A stretch of DNA of 64,000 nucleotides, taken from NCBI GenBank assembly GCA_964017065.1, contig OZ024790.1:12460703-12524702 (forward strand), read 5' to 3'. Under the pieces are notes generated by a model that worked only from the letters and a program-made list of their open reading frames with translations, did not search any database and was not told where the DNA came from. Source of the DNA: Haliclona indistincta (lineage: Eukaryota > Porifera > Demospongiae > Haplosclerida > Chalinidae). Position numbers and translations under genes: made by a program. Shown here piece after piece: positions 59,611-64,000 of the stretch. Position 1 is the stretch's first letter. Each line of letters begins with the position of its first letter.

Positions 59611-61017
59611 ATGGACTTAGTCGTTGGTAACGAAAAATCGGAAAGGCGCAGACTTCTAGGATCGGTTGAAAACGTCCACATACTTCCCGGAGATGCCCAC
59701 AAGGCGGCGCCTGACAATGAAGCGATCTCTAACTGGTTTCGATACCTTATGCTGGGACTACTCTGTATCGTTAGAATGAGTATCGGGTACAGCAATGACA
59801 TGCCAGCAGCATTGGAGAGCACCATCATCAAGGTAGCACGTGTGGATATCACCCAGTACGAACTACTGTATTCATTGTACTCATGGCCGAGTGTGTTCCT
59901 GGCAGTGATTGGTGGAGTGCTCATAGACAGAGTGTTTGGTCTCAGACTGGGACTCTTGTTATTTGTCACGATAGCATGTATTGGTCAGCTACTGGTTGCT
60001 ATGGGCGGCTTCTTCAACCAGTACTGGTTAATGGTCGTCGGTCGATTTGTTCTTGGCGGTGGTTCGGAACTATCTGGCAGTGCAGTTGATATTTTCACAG
60101 CAACACTATTCATGGACAGAGAGCTGAGCTTTGTGTTTGGAATATTGTTTGGCGCTAGTCGGTTAAGCACGTCACTCTCACTTAATCTCAATAGCAGATT
60201 ATATGACTCACTACAAGTGTCTACCAATCACCACATCCGTCTGGGCAGTGTGTTTCTGTTTGGGTTTACAATATGTTGTATTGGGCTAATGATCGGCTCC
60301 ATTGTATCGTGTCTGGACTACAGCCGAAGGAAAAGATTTAGAGAAAAAGAAGCGAAATTCAAACTAAAAGATATCATTGATTTTTCTGTATCTTACTGGC
60401 TACTTGCTCTTACGGGACTACTGTTTTACGTTGCTGTCTATCCTTTCATTAGTATTGCACAGAATTTCTTCATTCAAAAGTATGATTTTAGCACACCAAT
60501 GGCCAATCTTGTCAATACATGTATAGTCATTGTACCCATAGTGGTTGGTCCTGTACTCGGGCTAGTATCTGATTGGACAGGATACAAACTGTGTTGGGGT
60601 GTGTTCACGGCTACAGGTACTGTGCTGTGTCATATAGTACTAGCATTCACTGGACAATACTACTTCATACCAATCATTTCCACAATATCCTTAGGTCTTT
60701 TCTTCGCAATATACACATCTGTCATTTGGCCTCAAGTATTTGTGCTCGTTCGTAAGGATCAGTTGGGGGCAGCCTATGGTATACAGTATGCATTTTATGA
60801 GCTAGGTCAGGCAGTTGCAGATATTGTCATTGGACTTGTCATTGACACTTCAGGATATATGATAGTTGAAATATCATTTGCCAGCATAGGCGCACTGTCT
60901 CTTCTGATGTTAATTGGACTTTTTAATACTTCCGGTGGACAAAAAATGAACAATGTTGGTATTCTAGCATGCACAAGACTGGTAAAGAACAAATGGACAG
61001 GCAGAATTAATAACTAA
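59611..61017 (+). CDS. MFSD1: MFSD1-like major facilitator transporter, copy B
   Basis: Single-exon ORF of 468 residues; ATG 59611 was chosen over an upstream non-ATG opening. About twelve membrane helices; motif A-like GGVLIDRVFGLRLG and VGRFVLGGGSE as in copy A. The N-terminus carries SERRRLLGS, which fits the acidic-dileucine [DE]xxxL[LI] lysosomal sorting signal that copy A lacks. From about residue 60 to 160 the DNA is nearly identical to copy A; later helices differ at many positions. The 5' flank is an inverted copy of the MFSD1-A 5' flank, so the pair arose by inverted duplication or was inverted later. Confidence 0.9.
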   Translation: MDLVVGNEKSERRRLLGSVENVHILPGDAHKAAPDNEAISNWFRYLMLGLLCIVRMSIGYSNDMPAALESTIIKVARVDITQYELLYSLYSWPSVFLAVIGGVLIDRVFGLRLGLLLFVTIACIGQLLVAMGGFFNQYWLMVVGRFVLGGGSELSGSAVDIFTATLFMDRELSFVFGILFGASRLSTSLSLNLNSRLYDSLQVSTNHHIRLGSVFLFGFTICCIGLMIGSIVSCLDYSRRKRFREKEAKFKLKDIIDFSVSYWLLALTGLLFYVAVYPFISIAQNFFIQKYDFSTPMANLVNTCIVIVPIVVGPVLGLVSDWTGYKLCWGVFTATGTVLCHIVLAFTGQYYFIPIISTISLGLFFAIYTSVIWPQVFVLVRKDQLGAAYGIQYAFYELGQAVADIVIGLVIDTSGYMIVEISFASIGALSLLMLIGLFNTSGGQKMNNVGILACTRLVKNKWTGRINN

Positions 61018-61790
61018 TAGTCAGTCAGTCATAATTTTTATTATTGTATTTAAAATTTTATCATACTATTACATGTAACTGTTACTACCTACAACATGAA
61101 CCAACAGTGACAAGGTGCTGGTGCCAGCTGCATTGACAAGATACAACGCAGCAGCTGTTCATTGATACATTATTGAACTCCAGTACCTCAGTAAGCTACG
61201 CTCTAGTAGTAATTTTTGGCAAAAACTTTTTAAAATGTATACATAAATTGAGTAATAATGTAAGAATGATGTTACAGTTGAACTGACTGTCATCTGCTCA
61301 TGAATGATAGTACATACACTCCCTTGTAATGGTGCAGCTATTGGTTGAATACCTCGGGAATACCTAAGAGTTAGAACCAAAGAGGGTTACTGTGTATTAT
61401 TTAATGTCGGGGCAATACCAAGCGCTAGGATGACTCTAGCTTCGTATCGCACTCGTGCTGTTATTGACCATTCTGACGTGAACATGATACGGAGATAAGA
61501 GTCCAAGAGATGCCTTGCCAACTAACACAAGGAGAATGTACAGTTCACTGTATTTCAAGGCATGATTCCTTTTTTCGAAGCCAGCAAGCTGATCGTCGGC
61601 CCTTCTTTACACTGACCACGACGCTCACCGGGTATTTATCGAATCGCACTATGTACAGTGAACCCCTTATTAATTTTAACCCTTTTCTCACGGTTTGACT
61701 GTTTGAGATTTCGCGCGCAAACAACCCGGCGCGAGTCCCAGCTGTCTGTCTTCCAAGATAGTAGATACGAACATAGAGATACTGAGTAGC
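61018..61790. other. intergenic, no gene seen
   Basis: AT-rich 3' flank of MFSD1-B; short frames only. No repeat, RNA gene or transposon end was recognised. Confidence 0.5.
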
Positions 61791-61869
61791 GCAGTGATTC
61801 TTGAACGAAACCGAGGTCAGTTGTGCTTTGAGCAAGTCGCGATCAATTCTGTAAATCAACAGGCAAAAG

Positions 61870-64000
61870 AACCTACTGTGCTGAAGAAATTTGAGTGTAC
61901 ACACGATGGCTGCACGTCTGCTTACTCACGTAGGACAAAACTGAATGATCATTTATTTGGAGCAAGTACATGGTTTGCAAATTGAAAGGGTGCATGTGCA
62001 TAAACGCTACAACTGCCCCTTTTGTAAGCATGATCGATTCCGAACAGTGGTTAGTTGATAATGTTTCAGGAAAGAACCCGACAGGGTATAATTTATAGTG
62101 GAGCAAATTTCTGATGTTTGTGGCAAATGTGATTCTGGTACTATCTTGTCACCTACTTGCAAACAAGAGGAGCGTGGATTTGTCTGCATGCACTTGTATA
62201 AGTGTGATCCAGTTTGCTATGACTATTCAAATGACTATGAGATGAGATGCTATGCCTATGACTATGACTATGTAGGCATATTTGCAAGCATATCCATCGC
62301 ATACAACTTCATCTCTCCACCATGCTTCTACTGTTGATGATGTGATAGATACTTGTAGTAACAGTGACACAAGGCTAGATGGTGAAGATGGTGCTGCGGA
62401 CAGCAGCAGTTCTGATCTCGAGATGCTATGCTGAGAAATGCATACCACACAGAAATGGTTAGAAACCTATAATTATTATCATGATTGCATTATTCATTGC
62501 TCCTGTCACTATACAATGTAGATGTCACATTAAAACTCAACAGATTTCACAGCTTAACGCAAGAATTGCAGCAGTTGATCTCAACAAATAACAGACCAGT
62601 TTTAGAGCACCTTGATCACATCAATTCTCTGTTACACAATGCAGTTTTGACATGTAAGGCGGCTACTGTATCTGTAATACCAGACAAGCTCTTTAAGGAA
62701 GAAGACCATTTTGCTCCAGGACAAAAGCTTCAGCACCAGCGGAGATTCAGTCAGACAACTAAAACTTCTGGCCGAAAGAAAAAAGGAACTGTTCTTAGGT
62801 ATTAATGCACATTGTGTTAGTTGTTAATAATAATTATGCAATTTACTAGGCATGCTAACAAGGGATGAACAAGAACAGCTGCTAAAAAACGTAAGGTAAC
62901 ACTGACGTAACAAGACAAATTATGCAACATAATACAGATTAGATTAGATGCAAAATTGGTATAACTATACGTGTACCATTTGTTTAGGGAATGGATGAGA
63001 ATCCAATATTAGAGGAAACAGGAGAAAAAAAGCCAATATCAGAAGAAAAGGATGAGAATACAACACCAGAGAAATTCCAAGGTATATAACAACAATAAGC
63101 ACAATGATGAGTTCTATAACTGTTTGTTTTAGAAAAAATTTTCAAATCTGACATTGCTTCTGATAACTGTAAAGGAATGGTGAGAGTTAAACGTTTACAA
63201 CTTGCATCATGAACGATTTGTATTATTTCCCCTAATGTAGAATGCTATGGATAGAAGTAGAAGGAAGACACTGGATGAGATCAAAAGGAGTGTTGCAACA
63301 GGTACATGTTAGCTTTCTAGGATTTATTAACTTTATAGGAGTCAAACGCAAACGATGTTGTTCATGCAATGGCTGCATGGCAACTGATTGTGGGGGATGT
63401 GGTAACTGTAGTCTGTAGAGACAAAAAGAAGTTCGGAGGTACTGGGAAAAAGAAACAGTGTTGCCTAAAACGAAGATGTGTGAACATGTTCAGCTCAGGT
63501 ATATTATTTTGTTGCCAATCACTGAACATTAATTTGCCAGAGTTGGGAACTACAATAGAACAATCTCCAGCTGAACTGGCACTTCCCAAAGTATCCAAGG
63601 AACAACTTGAACGAGTATGTTCATTATTGGGTATAACATGTTCTAGTAAATAATTGGAATCTATTAATTTTAGGGTTATTTTAACAGCCATCCATGGTTT
63701 GTTCATACACCTGGAAGTAATGCACCTGATGTTCCTGTGCCCAAACACTTACTTCCTTCAAAGCCATTGAAACCACCTTCCGGTTACGAGCTAATGAAGG
63801 ATATTCTTGCCAAATTCAAGAGAAAACCACAACATGTTCTTGGTGACGGGAATTGTCTTTTCCGAGCTCTGTCAGCACAGGTGACTGGCACAGAGGAGAA
63901 TCACATTGCACTACGCAAGATTATTGTCGAATTCGAGGCAAAAATTCCTAGCATTTTTTGGCAAAAAGGTACAAGCAGCAAAGAGAGATTTCACTGCTCA
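61870..64000 (+). pseudogene. C2H2 / CXXC / OTU-protease gene, possibly broken, truncated by window end
   Basis: Exons seen: 61870-~62100 (C2H2 finger ECTHDGC...KLNDHL, then NCPFCKHD after a frame change); ~62262-62434 (acidic, Ser-rich); ~62544-62798 (LTQELQQLIS...HFAPGQKLQHQRRFS); 62863-62890; 62988-63081; 63133-63179; 63241-63301; 63339-~63500; then 63675 to the end. The 63339 exon encodes a CXXC-type DNA-binding finger (CCSCNGC...DCGGCGNC, then DKKKFGGTGKKKQCC in another frame, with RRC). The final exon opens an OTU cysteine protease domain (catalytic-type GDGNCLFRALS). OTU enzymes usually cleave ubiquitin chains. The frame changes near 61952 (one base in a T run) and 63415 (TGTAGTC repeated) suggest decay or assembly errors. 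The layout may be transposon-derived or a host gene; the first three exons are the least certain. Confidence 0.6.

Noticed and set aside
59028..59969. 313-codon minus-strand frame over the minisatellite and MFSD1-B
   Set aside because: Antisense of the MFSD1-B coding region joined to the 30-bp repeat; not an independent gene.

Overview
The window is animal nuclear DNA. Genes are split by many short GT-AG introns, and several products are animal-type regulators: a GLIS-type zinc-finger factor, a TRIM protein, an ankyrin-GTPase-death domain protein and a UBX-HECT protein. The dense small genes, head-to-head gene pairs and AT-rich introns full of tandem repeats suggest an early-branching metazoan, most likely a demosponge. 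That assignment is inference; no mitochondrial or rRNA marker is present. All exon joins were worked out by hand from splice sites and codon phase. No tRNA, rRNA or CRISPR was seen.

Region 1-16.6 kb, housekeeping and transcription genes: a small leucine-rich-repeat gene (-), TYW2/TRMT12 for wybutosine tRNA modification (-), ZRANB2 splicing factor (+), a GLIS zinc-finger factor (-) and the ALR/GFER sulfhydryl oxidase (+). TYW2/ZRANB2 and GLIS/GFER are divergent pairs sharing short promoters. GFER intron 2 holds two small DNA transposons. A ~0.5-kb unit tandem array follows.

Region 16.6-36 kb: EARS2 copy A (-) and hydroxypyruvate isomerase HYI (+) start 79 bp apart. EARS2-A has an 8.2-kb intron filled by five tandem ~1.2-1.9-kb units, one holding a 19-bp minisatellite. 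HYI has a 7-kb intron holding a hAT-type MITE, a 27-bp minisatellite, a decayed TRIM fragment, a large inverted repeat and a complete intronless TRIM gene on the same strand.

Region 36-47 kb: a 1,470-residue ankyrin-GTPase-death domain gene (-), EARS2 copy B (-) and MFSD1 copy A (-), with a 30-bp minisatellite in the 5' flank of MFSD1-A.

Region 47-64 kb: an 11-exon UBX-HECT gene (-) carrying two foldback elements and a TTAA-flanked element in its introns; a sequence gap; a DDE integrase-type gene (-); an inverted second copy of the 30-bp minisatellite plus MFSD1 (copy B, +); and, running off the right end, a C2H2/CXXC/OTU protease gene with two apparent frameshifts.

The strongest theme is segmental duplication with mosaic homogenisation. 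EARS2 A/B and MFSD1 A/B each keep blocks nearly identical (introns, minisatellites and flanks included) next to strongly diverged exons, as gene conversion would leave.
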